Source of the DNA: JBQTIQ01 sp052387955
Lineage (GTDB): Bacteria > Actinomycetota > Acidimicrobiia > Acidimicrobiales > JACDCH01
Direction: 5' to 3'
Assembly: GCA_052387955.1 (NCBI GenBank)
Contig: JBQTIQ010000059.1
Coordinates: 1 to 7,276 of the forward strand
Length of the DNA: 7,276 bases
Shown: positions 1 to 5,519 of the stretch, one piece after another
Position numbering within the stretch: position 1 is the first letter of the stretch
How the letters are laid out: each line of letters starts with the position of its first letter
Program-made: the position numbers and the translations under genes
Notes under the pieces: generated by a model
What the model saw: only the letters and a program-made list of their open reading frames with translations
Databases searched by the model: none
Told to the model about the DNA's origin: nothing

Positions 1-1200
1 GGGCGGCCTTGCCGCGCGGGCATCGCCACGCCCCACCGGTCCGGGTTCCGCGGCGACCGGGCCGACAGTGACCCGCCGCTGGGGGCGGGGGGGGGTGGCG
101 ATCCCGAGGCCGGCCCCGCCGCGGCGCGCCGCGTCGACGGGCTGCTGGCCGTGTTCGGCCTCGACGATGCCGCCGTCGCCAGCCGGGTGGCGGCCTTCGC
201 CGCCGGCCTCGAGGCCATCGGGGGGACCGCGGGGGCGGCGATCGTCGCCTTCAACCTGCCCGACCGCAAGGAGCACTTCGGCTTCGTGGACGGCATCTCC
301 CAGCCGGTCCTGACCGGGACCGACCGGGCCGACGATGCTGACCGGTGGTCGCTGGTGGCGGCGGGCGAATGCGTCCTCGGCCTGCAGGACGAGAGCCAGG
401 GCCCGCCGCCCCCGGTGCCCAACGTCCCCGGCGTGGACCAGGGCCCCGAGGCCTGTTTCGGCGCCGGCGGGAGCTACCTCGTCATCCGCCAGCTGGCGCA
501 GCGGGTCGCCGACCTGCGGGCGTGGGCGCTGGAGGCCTCCGGAGGGGACCAGGCCCGGGCCGACGATCTGGCCGCCCAGCTGGTGGGGCGCCGCCAGGAC
601 GGTACGTCGCTGCTGACCGACGCCCCCGGGGCGCCGGCGCTCGGTCCCGACGACAACGACTTCGGTTATCGCGAGCACGACAGCGCCGGCCTCGGGTGCC
701 CGCTGGGCTCGCACGTCCGCCGGGCCAACCCCCGGGACACGGGCGGAGCGTTGGGCGCCGATGACACCCTCGAGAGCAACCGTCGCCACCGGGTCCTGCG
801 CCGGGGCCGGAGCTACGGGCCACCGCTGTCCGCGGGCTCTCCCGAGGACGGCCAGGACCGGGGGCTGGTCTTCGTCTGCCTGGTGGCCGACATCGCCCGG
901 CAGTTCGAGTTCGTCCAGCAGCACTGGCTCAACGGCCCGACCTTCGGCGCCCTGGGCGAGGTCGACGCCCTCACCGGTAGCCAGCGGGTGGGCAACGGCC
1001 GCTTCACGGTGCCCTCCCGGCCGGTCAACCGCCGCCATGGGGGCTTGCGTGACTTCACCGTGACCCGTGGCGGCGCCTACCTGTTCCTCCCGTCGGTGCG
1101 GGCCTTGGCCCGGTTGGCGGCGGAGTCCCCGGACTGGGAGGTCGCCGCCGTCGACCACGGGCACAGCGAGCCGGGGCCGGCCGGGACCTCGCCGAGGTGA
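1..1200 (+). CDS. DyP-type (dye-decolorizing) heme peroxidase, C-terminal part; 5' end outside window
   Basis: The frame is open from base 1 to the TGA at 1198-1200, giving 399 visible residues, so the start lies upstream. DyP peroxidases oxidise dyes and phenolic compounds with H2O2 using a b-type heme. The hallmark GxxDG motif reads GFVDGIS, with its Asp at codon 97. The proximal heme-ligand region reads GSHVRRANPR, with His at codon 238. The distal Arg block reads HRVLRRGRSYG (codons 263-273). A conserved C-terminal block reads QFEFVQQHWLNG. The segment before codon 50 (GIATPHRSGFRGD...SDP) resembles the GMA/LGD region expected N-terminal to GxxDG, so the frame appears intact there despite a run of nine G at 87-95. 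The family is usually about 300-450 residues or longer. Whether the protein is exported, for example by Tat, cannot be seen. The family call is secure; subclass and substrate are not determined. Confidence 0.93.
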   Translation, partial: GRPCRAGIATPHRSGFRGDRADSDPPLGAGGGGDPEAGPAAARRVDGLLAVFGLDDAAVASRVAAFAAGLEAIGGTAGAAIVAFNLPDRKEHFGFVDGISQPVLTGTDRADDADRWSLVAAGECVLGLQDESQGPPPPVPNVPGVDQGPEACFGAGGSYLVIRQLAQRVADLRAWALEASGGDQARADDLAAQLVGRRQDGTSLLTDAPGAPALGPDDNDFGYREHDSAGLGCPLGSHVRRANPRDTGGALGADDTLESNRRHRVLRRGRSYGPPLSAGSPEDGQDRGLVFVCLVADIARQFEFVQQHWLNGPTFGALGEVDALTGSQRVGNGRFTVPSRPVNRRHGGLRDFTVTRGGAYLFLPSVRALARLAAESPDWEVAAVDHGHSEPGPAGTSPR

Positions 1201-1224
1201 CCATCGCTGCCGGTGTTGCCGGTG

Positions 1225-1249
1225 GGGCTGGGCTCCCGAAGCCCGGCTC
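1225..1249 (+). terminator. Stem-loop after the peroxidase gene, probable terminator
   Basis: Bases 1225-1234 pair with 1240-1249 in a continuous 10-bp stem (8 Watson-Crick and 2 G-U pairs) around the 5-base loop CCCGA. It begins 24 bases after the peroxidase stop. No T-tract follows, so it would be the tail-less hairpin type proposed for GC-rich actinomycetes. It also lies just ahead of the putative acs -10 box. Function is inferred from position and stem quality only. Confidence 0.5.
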
Positions 1250-1260
1250 GGGGCCGTGCC

Positions 1261-1266
1261 TATCGT
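1261..1266 (+). promoter_or_regulatory. Candidate -10 box of acsA (TATCGT)
   Basis: TATCGT fits the TANNNT pattern of actinobacterial -10 elements. It lies 33 bases before the acsA ATG, which would give a short leader carrying a purine-rich ribosome-binding region (GGAGG at 1279-1283 and GAGG at 1291-1294). No convincing -35 box is visible at the usual spacing. Confidence 0.35.
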
Positions 1267-1299
1267 GGACCGGTCGCCGGAGGTAAGGAAGAGGTTCGG

Positions 1300-3294
1300 A
1301 TGTCTGACAAGGCGAGCGTCGGGCCCGCGATCGAGGACTACTTCGTCGAGGACCGCACCTTCCCTCCGCCGGCGGGGTTCAAGGACCGCAGCCTGGAGGC
1401 GGGCACCGGCCTCTACGACGAGGCCGCCGAGGACTGGCAGGGCTTCTGGGCCCGCCAGGCCGCCGACCTGCTCGAATGGTCCGAGGACTGGCACACCATC
1501 CTCGAATGGGAGCTCCCGTACGCGAAGTGGTTCGTGGGGGGCCGGCTCAACGTCGCCCACAACTGCCTCGACCGTCACGTCGCCGCCGGCCGGGGCGACA
1601 AGGTCGCCTACCACTGGGAAGGCGAACCGGGTGACACCCGCACCGTAACCTACGCCGACCTGCTGGCCGAGGTGCAACGGTTCGCCAACGTCCTGCGTTC
1701 GCTGGGAGTCGGCACCGGCGACCGGGTCGCGATCTATCTGCCGATGATCCCCGAGCTGCCGGTGGCGATGCTGGCCTGCGCCCGGATCGGCGCCCCCCAC
1801 TCGGTCGTGTTCGGCGGCTTCTCCGCCGATTCACTGTCCGACCGCATCAACGACGCCCAGTGCAAGTTGCTGATCACGGCCGACGGTGGCTTCCGTCGGG
1901 GCGTACCCAGCCTGCTCAAGCCGATCGCCGACGCCGCGGTGGCGAACGCCGCCTCGATCGAGAACGTGGTCGTCGTGCGCCGGGTCACCGGCCACGAGGC
2001 CAGCCCCCCCGGCACCGAGGTCACCCTCGAGCGCGGCCGCGACCACTGGTACCACGAGCTCATGGACGCGGCCAGGCCCGACTGCCCGGCCGAGCCGGTG
2101 GACAGCGAACACCTGCTGTACCTCCTGTACACCTCGGGCACGACGGCCAAGCCCAAAGGGATCATGCACACCACTGGCGGCTACCTGACCCAGGTGGCCT
2201 TCACCCACAAGTACGTCTTCGACCTGCACCCCGACGACGACGTCTACTGGTGCGCGGCCGACATCGGTTGGGTCACCGGCCACAGCTACATCGTGTACGG
2301 GCCCCTCGCCAACGGGGCCACGTCGGTCATGTACGAAGGCACGCCCGACACCCCGGGCCGTGACCGGTTGTGGTCACTGGTCGAGAAGTACGGCGTGACC
2401 ATCCTCTATACCGCCCCCACCGCGATCCGGACCTTCATGAAGTGGGGCACGGAGGAGCCCGAGAAACACGACCTGGGGTCGCTGCGGCTGCTGGGATCGG
2501 TGGGTGAGCCGATCAACCCGGAAGCGTGGATGTGGTATTGGGAGCACATCGGCGGCGGGCGCTGCCCGGTGGTCGACACGTGGTGGCAGACCGAGACCGG
2601 CGCCATCATGATCAGCCCTCTGCCCGGGACGACCACGTTGAAGCCGGGCTCGGCGACGTTCCCGCTGCCCGGTATCGGCGTCGAGGTGGTCGACGACAGC
2701 GGCTCGACGGTCACCCGGGGCGGTGGCTACCTCACGGTGACCCAGCCCTGGCCATCCATGCTGCGGGGCATCTACGGTGATCCCGAGCGCTACCGGGACA
2801 CGTACTGGTCCCGCTTCGAGGGCCGGTACTTCGCCGGTGACGGCTGCAAGCTCGACGACGAGGGCTACCTGTGGCTGCTCGGCCGGGTCGACGACGTCAT
2901 GAACGTGTCCGGCCATCGGATCTCGACCACCGAGGTCGAGTCGGCCCTGGTCGACCACCGCAGCGTTGCCGAGGCGGCGGTGGTGGGGGCCAACGACGCC
3001 CTGACCGGTCAGGCGATCATGGCCTATGTCATCACCCGGGGCGGCACCGTCACCAGCCCCGAGCTCGGGGAGGAACTGCGCCAGCACGTCGCGGCCAAGA
3101 TCGGGCCGACCGCCCGCCCCAAGACCGTGATCTTCACCGACGAGCTGCCCAAGACCCGGTCGGGGAAGATCATGCGCCGGCTCCTTCGCGACGTGGCCGA
3201 GGGCCGGGCGTTGGGGGACACCACCACCCTTGCCGATCCCGCCGTCGTCGAGGAGATCAAGAGGCGGGCGGCCGAGTCGCCGACCGAGGAGTAG
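1300..3294 (+). CDS. acsA: Acetyl-CoA synthetase (AMP-forming acetate-CoA ligase)
   Basis: A complete 664-residue protein, close to the usual ~650 for Acs. It activates acetate with ATP to acetyl-AMP and transfers the acetyl group to CoA in the cytoplasm, feeding acetate into the TCA and glyoxylate routes. Adenylate-forming motifs appear in order: P-loop YTSGTTAKPKG (277-287); WWQTETG (428-434), with W429 matching the Trp that limits the acyl pocket to acetate in Salmonella Acs; GDGCKLDDEGY with ribose-binding D514; the domain hinge GRVDD with D531; and the C-terminal KTRSGKIMRR with catalytic K623. K623 is the residue that protein acetylation switches off in characterised Acs enzymes. The ATG at 1300 is chosen over the in-frame GTG at 1213 because GAGG at 1291-1294 sits 5 bases before it and MSDKASVGPAIEDYF starts a normal Acs N-terminus. 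The gene appears monocistronic. Confidence 0.97.
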   Translation: MSDKASVGPAIEDYFVEDRTFPPPAGFKDRSLEAGTGLYDEAAEDWQGFWARQAADLLEWSEDWHTILEWELPYAKWFVGGRLNVAHNCLDRHVAAGRGDKVAYHWEGEPGDTRTVTYADLLAEVQRFANVLRSLGVGTGDRVAIYLPMIPELPVAMLACARIGAPHSVVFGGFSADSLSDRINDAQCKLLITADGGFRRGVPSLLKPIADAAVANAASIENVVVVRRVTGHEASPPGTEVTLERGRDHWYHELMDAARPDCPAEPVDSEHLLYLLYTSGTTAKPKGIMHTTGGYLTQVAFTHKYVFDLHPDDDVYWCAADIGWVTGHSYIVYGPLANGATSVMYEGTPDTPGRDRLWSLVEKYGVTILYTAPTAIRTFMKWGTEEPEKHDLGSLRLLGSVGEPINPEAWMWYWEHIGGGRCPVVDTWWQTETGAIMISPLPGTTTLKPGSATFPLPGIGVEVVDDSGSTVTRGGGYLTVTQPWPSMLRGIYGDPERYRDTYWSRFEGRYFAGDGCKLDDEGYLWLLGRVDDVMNVSGHRISTTEVESALVDHRSVAEAAVVGANDALTGQAIMAYVITRGGTVTSPELGEELRQHVAAKIGPTARPKTVIFTDELPKTRSGKIMRRLLRDVAEGRALGDTTTLADPAVVEEIKRRAAESPTEE

Positions 3295-3297
3295 TGC

Positions 3298-3310
3298 CGG
3301 CGCTGCGCCG
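3298..3310 (+). terminator. Small GC hairpin just after acsA, weak terminator candidate
   Basis: CGGCG (3298-3302) and CGCCG (3306-3310) pair around the loop CTG, starting 4 bases after the acsA stop. A pyrimidine-rich stretch (CTCCTGTCTC) follows but there is no true T-tract. A 5-bp GC stem is common by chance at this base composition. Confidence 0.25.
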
Positions 3311-3311
3311 C

Positions 3312-3416
3312 GCTCCTGTCTCACACCCACGGTGAGTGACCTCGCCGACGGGTGCGGCCGGGGAACACCGCCAACGTGGTCGTTTTCGGCCTGTTCGGGA
3401 CCATCCGGGCAGGAGC
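3312..3416 (+). other. Possible structured leader upstream of the M23 peptidase gene
   Basis: The gap between acsA and the peptidase contains a long-range pairing, GCTCCTG (3312-3318) with CAGGAGC (3410-3416), extendable by three pairs (two G-U). It encloses a 6-bp hairpin with a TGAC tetraloop (3331-3336 with 3341-3346), a 4-bp GCGG/CCGC stem (3354-3357 with 3368-3371) and a TGGTC/GACCA stem (3377-3381 with 3399-3403). Together they form a multi-branched fold ending 32 bases before the ATG. No known riboswitch consensus was recognised. In GC-rich DNA such pairings can arise by chance, so this remains a hypothesis. Confidence 0.25.
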
Positions 3417-3448
3417 ACCCCGCGCCGAGGTCGAATGAACCCACCGCC

Positions 3449-4792
3449 ATGTCGCGGATGAGGAGGGCTCTGTTTGCCGCGCTGGTCGGGACCCTGCTGA
3501 GCGCGGGGGTCACCTGGGAGGCGACAGCCGCTCCCCGACAGGACCCAGCGTCGTCGGGCGCCTCCGAGGCGACGACCTCCACCACGGCGCCGCCGATCAC
3601 GCTCCTACCGCCGTTGTTCGGGACCACGACGACCACCCCTGGTCCTGATGGCGGGCCGACGACGACGGCACCGGGAACGCCGGGCGATCCCGCCGACCCG
3701 GGACCGACGACGACCTGCCCGGCGCCGAGCGACTCGTCCGCGACGACCACCTCGACCCCCACGGCCCCGGCCTCCACCGCCACCTCGGCTCCGGCGGCGT
3801 CGGGCTGCGGCGGCCCGTCTACGACCACGACAACCGTCCCGACGGCCTCCGGCGGCGAGGGCGACACCGGGTGCAGTGGCTACTGCCCCGGCCTGATCGT
3901 GCCGGGCGACGCCCAGGCCATCATCGACGCCATCGAGCGCACGAGGCCCAACAACAACCTGGCCCTGGTGGCGGGGGAGCAGCAGCTGTTGTCGGCCGGT
4001 TTCGATCCCGAACAGGCCGCCCGGCTGGCCTACGGGACGTTCCCGGTGGCCGGACCGGCGCACTGGGTCGACGACTGGTACGACCCCCGCTTCACCGGCG
4101 GCGCGTTCCGGTTCCACCAGGGGCTCGACATCATCGCCGCCCACGGCACGCCGCTGCGGTCGCCGGCCGACGGCACCGTCCAGATCGAGAACAGCGGGCT
4201 GGGCGGGCTCTCGGTCAAGGTCGTCCAGGGAGACGGGACCTTCTACTACCTGGCCCATATGGCCTCGACGTCCGAGGGGCTCAAGGGTGGCCAGAAGGTC
4301 AAGACCGGTGACCTCGTCGGCTACGTCGGCGCCACCGGCAACGCCCAGACCGCCCATCTGCATCTCGGGATCTACCAGCGGGGGTCGACCCCGGTACCGC
4401 CCAAGCCGCTCGTCGACCAGTGGGTCATCGACGCCGCTGGCCGTCTGCCCCAGCTGCTCTCCGACGCCGCCGGCGCGCTGGCGCCGAGGGCATTCGTGGC
4501 CACCGCCCTGGTCCGCCAGCTGGCCAACGAGGCGGCCGCCCACGCCGACACCGCGCCGGCCGGCCCGCCCCGGGCCGAGCTGCTCTTCGCCGCCACCGCC
4601 AACCCCGCCGGCGGCGCCATCCAACTGGCCCACGACAGCGCGGCCAAAGCCTCCGAACAGGTCGACTGGGCCCGGTTGTCGGCCGAACGTATCGCCGTGC
4701 AGCAGGCCTGGGACCTCGCCGCGGCCCAGGCCTGGTCTGTCCTCGGCCCCCTCACCCCCCCCGCCCTGCGGGCCTCCGCCGGCGCCCGCTGA
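3449..4792 (+). CDS. Secreted M23-family (LytM-type) peptidoglycan endopeptidase
   Basis: A 447-residue protein from the ATG at 3449. The N-terminus MSRMRRALFAALVG has basic residues, a hydrophobic core and an ATA|A cleavage site near residue 27, so export by Sec is likely. Residues ~30-140 are a Thr/Pro/Ser/Ala-rich linker. Four cysteines (90, 120, 142, 146) lie outside the catalytic domain. The M23 domain (~200-325) shows HQGLD (H223, D227), LAH (H270) and HLH (H303, H305), matching the zinc ligands and catalytic His residues of LytM. It is therefore likely an active peptidoglycan cross-bridge or stem-peptide hydrolase rather than an EnvC-like degenerate activator. Residues ~330-447 form an Ala-rich, probably helical tail of unknown role. 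The frame stays open upstream to 3230, but the signal peptide supports 3449 (or the ATG at 3458). No good Shine-Dalgarno site is near; GAGG at 3427-3430 is 18 bases away. Confidence 0.9.
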   Translation: MSRMRRALFAALVGTLLSAGVTWEATAAPRQDPASSGASEATTSTTAPPITLLPPLFGTTTTTPGPDGGPTTTAPGTPGDPADPGPTTTCPAPSDSSATTTSTPTAPASTATSAPAASGCGGPSTTTTTVPTASGGEGDTGCSGYCPGLIVPGDAQAIIDAIERTRPNNNLALVAGEQQLLSAGFDPEQAARLAYGTFPVAGPAHWVDDWYDPRFTGGAFRFHQGLDIIAAHGTPLRSPADGTVQIENSGLGGLSVKVVQGDGTFYYLAHMASTSEGLKGGQKVKTGDLVGYVGATGNAQTAHLHLGIYQRGSTPVPPKPLVDQWVIDAAGRLPQLLSDAAGALAPRAFVATALVRQLANEAAAHADTAPAGPPRAELLFAATANPAGGAIQLAHDSAAKASEQVDWARLSAERIAVQQAWDLAAAQAWSVLGPLTPPALRASAGAR

Positions 4793-4797
4793 GGACG

Positions 4798-4814
4798 GTC
4801 GGCCGACGGCCGAC
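4798..4814. terminator. Hairpin between convergent genes, candidate bidirectional terminator
   Basis: GTCGGCC (4798-4804) pairs perfectly with GGCCGAC (4808-4814) around a 3-base loop GAC. It fills most of the 24-base gap between the peptidase stop (4792) and the yajQ stop (4817), so it could terminate transcripts from both strands. There is no T-tract on either side. The position favours a terminator, though the stem is only 7 bp. Confidence 0.5.
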
Positions 4815-4816
4815 GA

Positions 4817-5305
4817 TCAATCGCGGAAGTTGTTGAACTGAAGGGCGATGCCGAAGTCGTGCGCCTTGAGGGCGGCGATCGCGGACTGGAGGTCGTCGCG
4901 CTTCTTGCCCGTGACCCGGACCTGTTCGCCCTGGGTCTGTGACTGGACCCCCTTGAGGCCCAGTTCCTTGATCATCTTGTGGATCTCCCGGGACTTCTCG
5001 GTGGCGATGCCGGCCACGATCCTGGCCGCCTGGCGGGCGGCGCCCCCGGAGGCCTCCTGCACCTTGGCGAAGTCGATGGCCTTGAGCGAGACGCCCCGGC
5101 GGACCAGCTTCTCCTCCAACACCTGGCGCACCGCGGCCAGCCGGTCCTCGGTGGACGAGCGCAGCTTGAGCTCCTTGTCGCCGAACTCGACCTCCGAGTC
5201 GGTGCCCTTGAAGTCGAAGCGCGTCGCCAGCTCCCGCCCGGCCTGGTCGACGGCATTGCGGACTTCCTGGAGGTCGACCTCGGAGACCACATCGAAGCTG
5301 GGCAC
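4817..5305 (-). CDS. yajQ: YajQ family nucleotide-binding protein (UPF0234)
   Basis: A complete 162-residue protein, the usual YajQ length. The family signature is clear: N-terminus MPSFDVVSEVD, then FDFKGTDSEVEF, a central DFAKVQEASGG segment, IHKMIKELGLKGVQSQTQGEQVRVTGKKRDDLQ (residues ~109-141) and the C-terminal end ALQFNNFRD. YajQ proteins fold as two ferredoxin-like domains and bind nucleotides or RNA. Some members (Xanthomonas, Pseudomonas) bind cyclic di-GMP and act in regulation, but the role in actinomycetes is not established. The start is GTG at 5305, fixed by alignment with the canonical MPSFDIVSEVD end. No Shine-Dalgarno is present, and TAGACT ends 6 bases before the GTG, so leaderless translation is likely. 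It converges with the M23 gene and diverges from tRNA-Tyr. Confidence 0.96.
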   Translation of the reverse strand: MPSFDVVSEVDLQEVRNAVDQAGRELATRFDFKGTDSEVEFGDKELKLRSSTEDRLAAVRQVLEEKLVRRGVSLKAIDFAKVQEASGGAARQAARIVAGIATEKSREIHKMIKELGLKGVQSQTQGEQVRVTGKKRDDLQSAIAALKAHDFGIALQFNNFRD

Positions 5306-5311
5306 CCGGCG

Positions 5312-5317
5312 AGTCTA
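5312..5317 (-). promoter_or_regulatory. Candidate -10 box of yajQ, leaderless start
   Basis: On the minus strand TAGACT fits TANNNT and is separated from the GTG start codon by exactly 6 bases (CGCCGG). This is the geometry of a leaderless transcript whose first base is the start codon. The absence of a Shine-Dalgarno sequence supports it. No -35 box was recognised. Confidence 0.5.
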
Positions 5318-5327
5318 GAAGCCCCGC

Positions 5328-5333
5328 TATCCT
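5328..5333 (+). promoter_or_regulatory. Candidate -10 box of tRNA-Tyr (TATCCT)
   Basis: TATCCT lies 11 bases before the first base of the tRNA. It sits in the 8-mer GCTATCCT, which recurs at nearly the same distance upstream of tRNA-Thr. Recurrence at two stable-RNA genes makes it a credible promoter element. It lies only 10 bases from the opposite-strand yajQ -10 box. Confidence 0.55.
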
Positions 5334-5344
5334 GCCCCGTCCCG

Positions 5345-5425
5345 GGGTCGGTGCCCGAGAGGACAAAGGGAACTGGCTGTAAACCAGTCGCTTCGGCTAC
5401 GGAGGTTCAAATCCTTCCCGGCCCA
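5345..5425 (+). tRNA. tRNA-Tyr (anticodon GTA)
   Basis: The acceptor stem GGGTCGG (5345-5351) pairs with CCGGCCC (5418-5424), including one T-G pair, and A73 is at 5425. The D arm starts CCCGAGAGG. The anticodon arm is ACTGG-CTGTAAA-CCAGT with GTA at 5379-5381. A 12-base variable region (CGCTTCGGCTAC) and the T arm GGAGG-TTCAAAT-CCTTC follow. The long variable region fits the class II shape of bacterial tRNA-Tyr. The genome encodes ACC then G at the 3' end, so the final A of CCA must be added after transcription. Confidence 0.95.
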
Positions 5426-5460
5426 CCGGGGCCCGCCGATTTGGTGGCCGCCCAGACCTG

Positions 5461-5505
5461 GGGCCGCCCGGTACGTTCGTGACATGGCGAACGACCGGGC
5501 GGCCC
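5461..5505. repeat. Long inverted repeat between tRNA-Tyr and lgt (18-bp stem)
   Basis: Bases 5461-5472 (GGGCCGCCCGGT) and 5494-5505 (ACCGGGCGGCCC) are exact reverse complements. Inside them CGTTCG (5474-5479) and CGAACG (5488-5493) are also exact complements. The result is an 18-bp stem with a single bulged A (5473) and an 8-base loop TGACATGG. A further CCTG/CAGG pairing (5457-5460 with 5509-5512) is possible across a 3-base bulge. It starts 36 bases after the tRNA and ends 11 bases before the lgt ATG. It may be the tRNA terminator (no T-tract), an operator for lgt, or both. Confidence 0.8.
5472..5477 (+). promoter_or_regulatory. Candidate -10 box upstream of the lgt leader ORF (TACGTT)
   Basis: TACGTT fits TANNNT and is followed by 6 bases (CGTGAC) and then ATG at 5484. 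This is the same spacing as the proposed leaderless yajQ start. It lies within the left arm of the inverted repeat, so a protein bound there would compete with RNA polymerase. No -35 box is evident. Confidence 0.35.
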
Positions 5506-5519
5506 GATCAGGCCGATGA
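5484..5519 (+). CDS. Possible 11-codon leader ORF coupled to lgt
   Basis: The ORF starts at ATG 5484 and encodes MANDRAARSGR. Its TGA stop (5517-5519) overlaps the lgt ATG as ATGA, an arrangement that usually signals translational coupling. No Shine-Dalgarno sequence precedes it, but TACGTT 6 bases upstream would allow a leaderless start. lgt itself has no clear ribosome-binding site, which gives the coupling a possible purpose. The ORF is very short and may be chance; no function is assigned to the peptide. Confidence 0.3.
   Translation: MANDRAARSGR

Noticed and set aside
151..1200. GTG at 151 as the start of the peroxidase gene
   Set aside because: The frame is open to base 1 and the residues before 151 resemble conserved DyP sequence, so the gene is truncated by the window edge rather than starting here.
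1213..1299. In-frame GTG at 1213 as the acsA start
   Set aside because: It would add 29 residues not typical of Acs and run through a hairpin. The ATG at 1300 has a ribosome-binding site and a normal Acs N-terminus.
3230..3448. Upstream extension of the M23 gene to 3230
   Set aside because: It would overlap acsA and bury the signal peptide about 73 residues inside the protein. The ATG at 3449 puts the signal peptide at the N-terminus.
3295..3448. ydaO-type c-di-AMP riboswitch ahead of the M23 gene
   Set aside because: A GGGGAAC string is present, but the conserved downstream GCTAACCTCGTAGGC-like block is absent and the order of the short matches is wrong.
3560..3850. Tandem repeat or CRISPR-like array in the ACG/ACC-rich stretch
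   Set aside because: The repetition is irregular trinucleotide bias encoding a Thr/Pro-rich linker. There are no evenly spaced identical repeats or spacers.
2374..3867. A 497-codon open frame on the minus strand across the end of acsA and the start of the M23 gene
   Set aside because: Low-complexity Val/Gly/Pro-rich translation with no domain, lying opposite two well-supported genes. Long antisense frames are expected in GC-rich codon-biased DNA.
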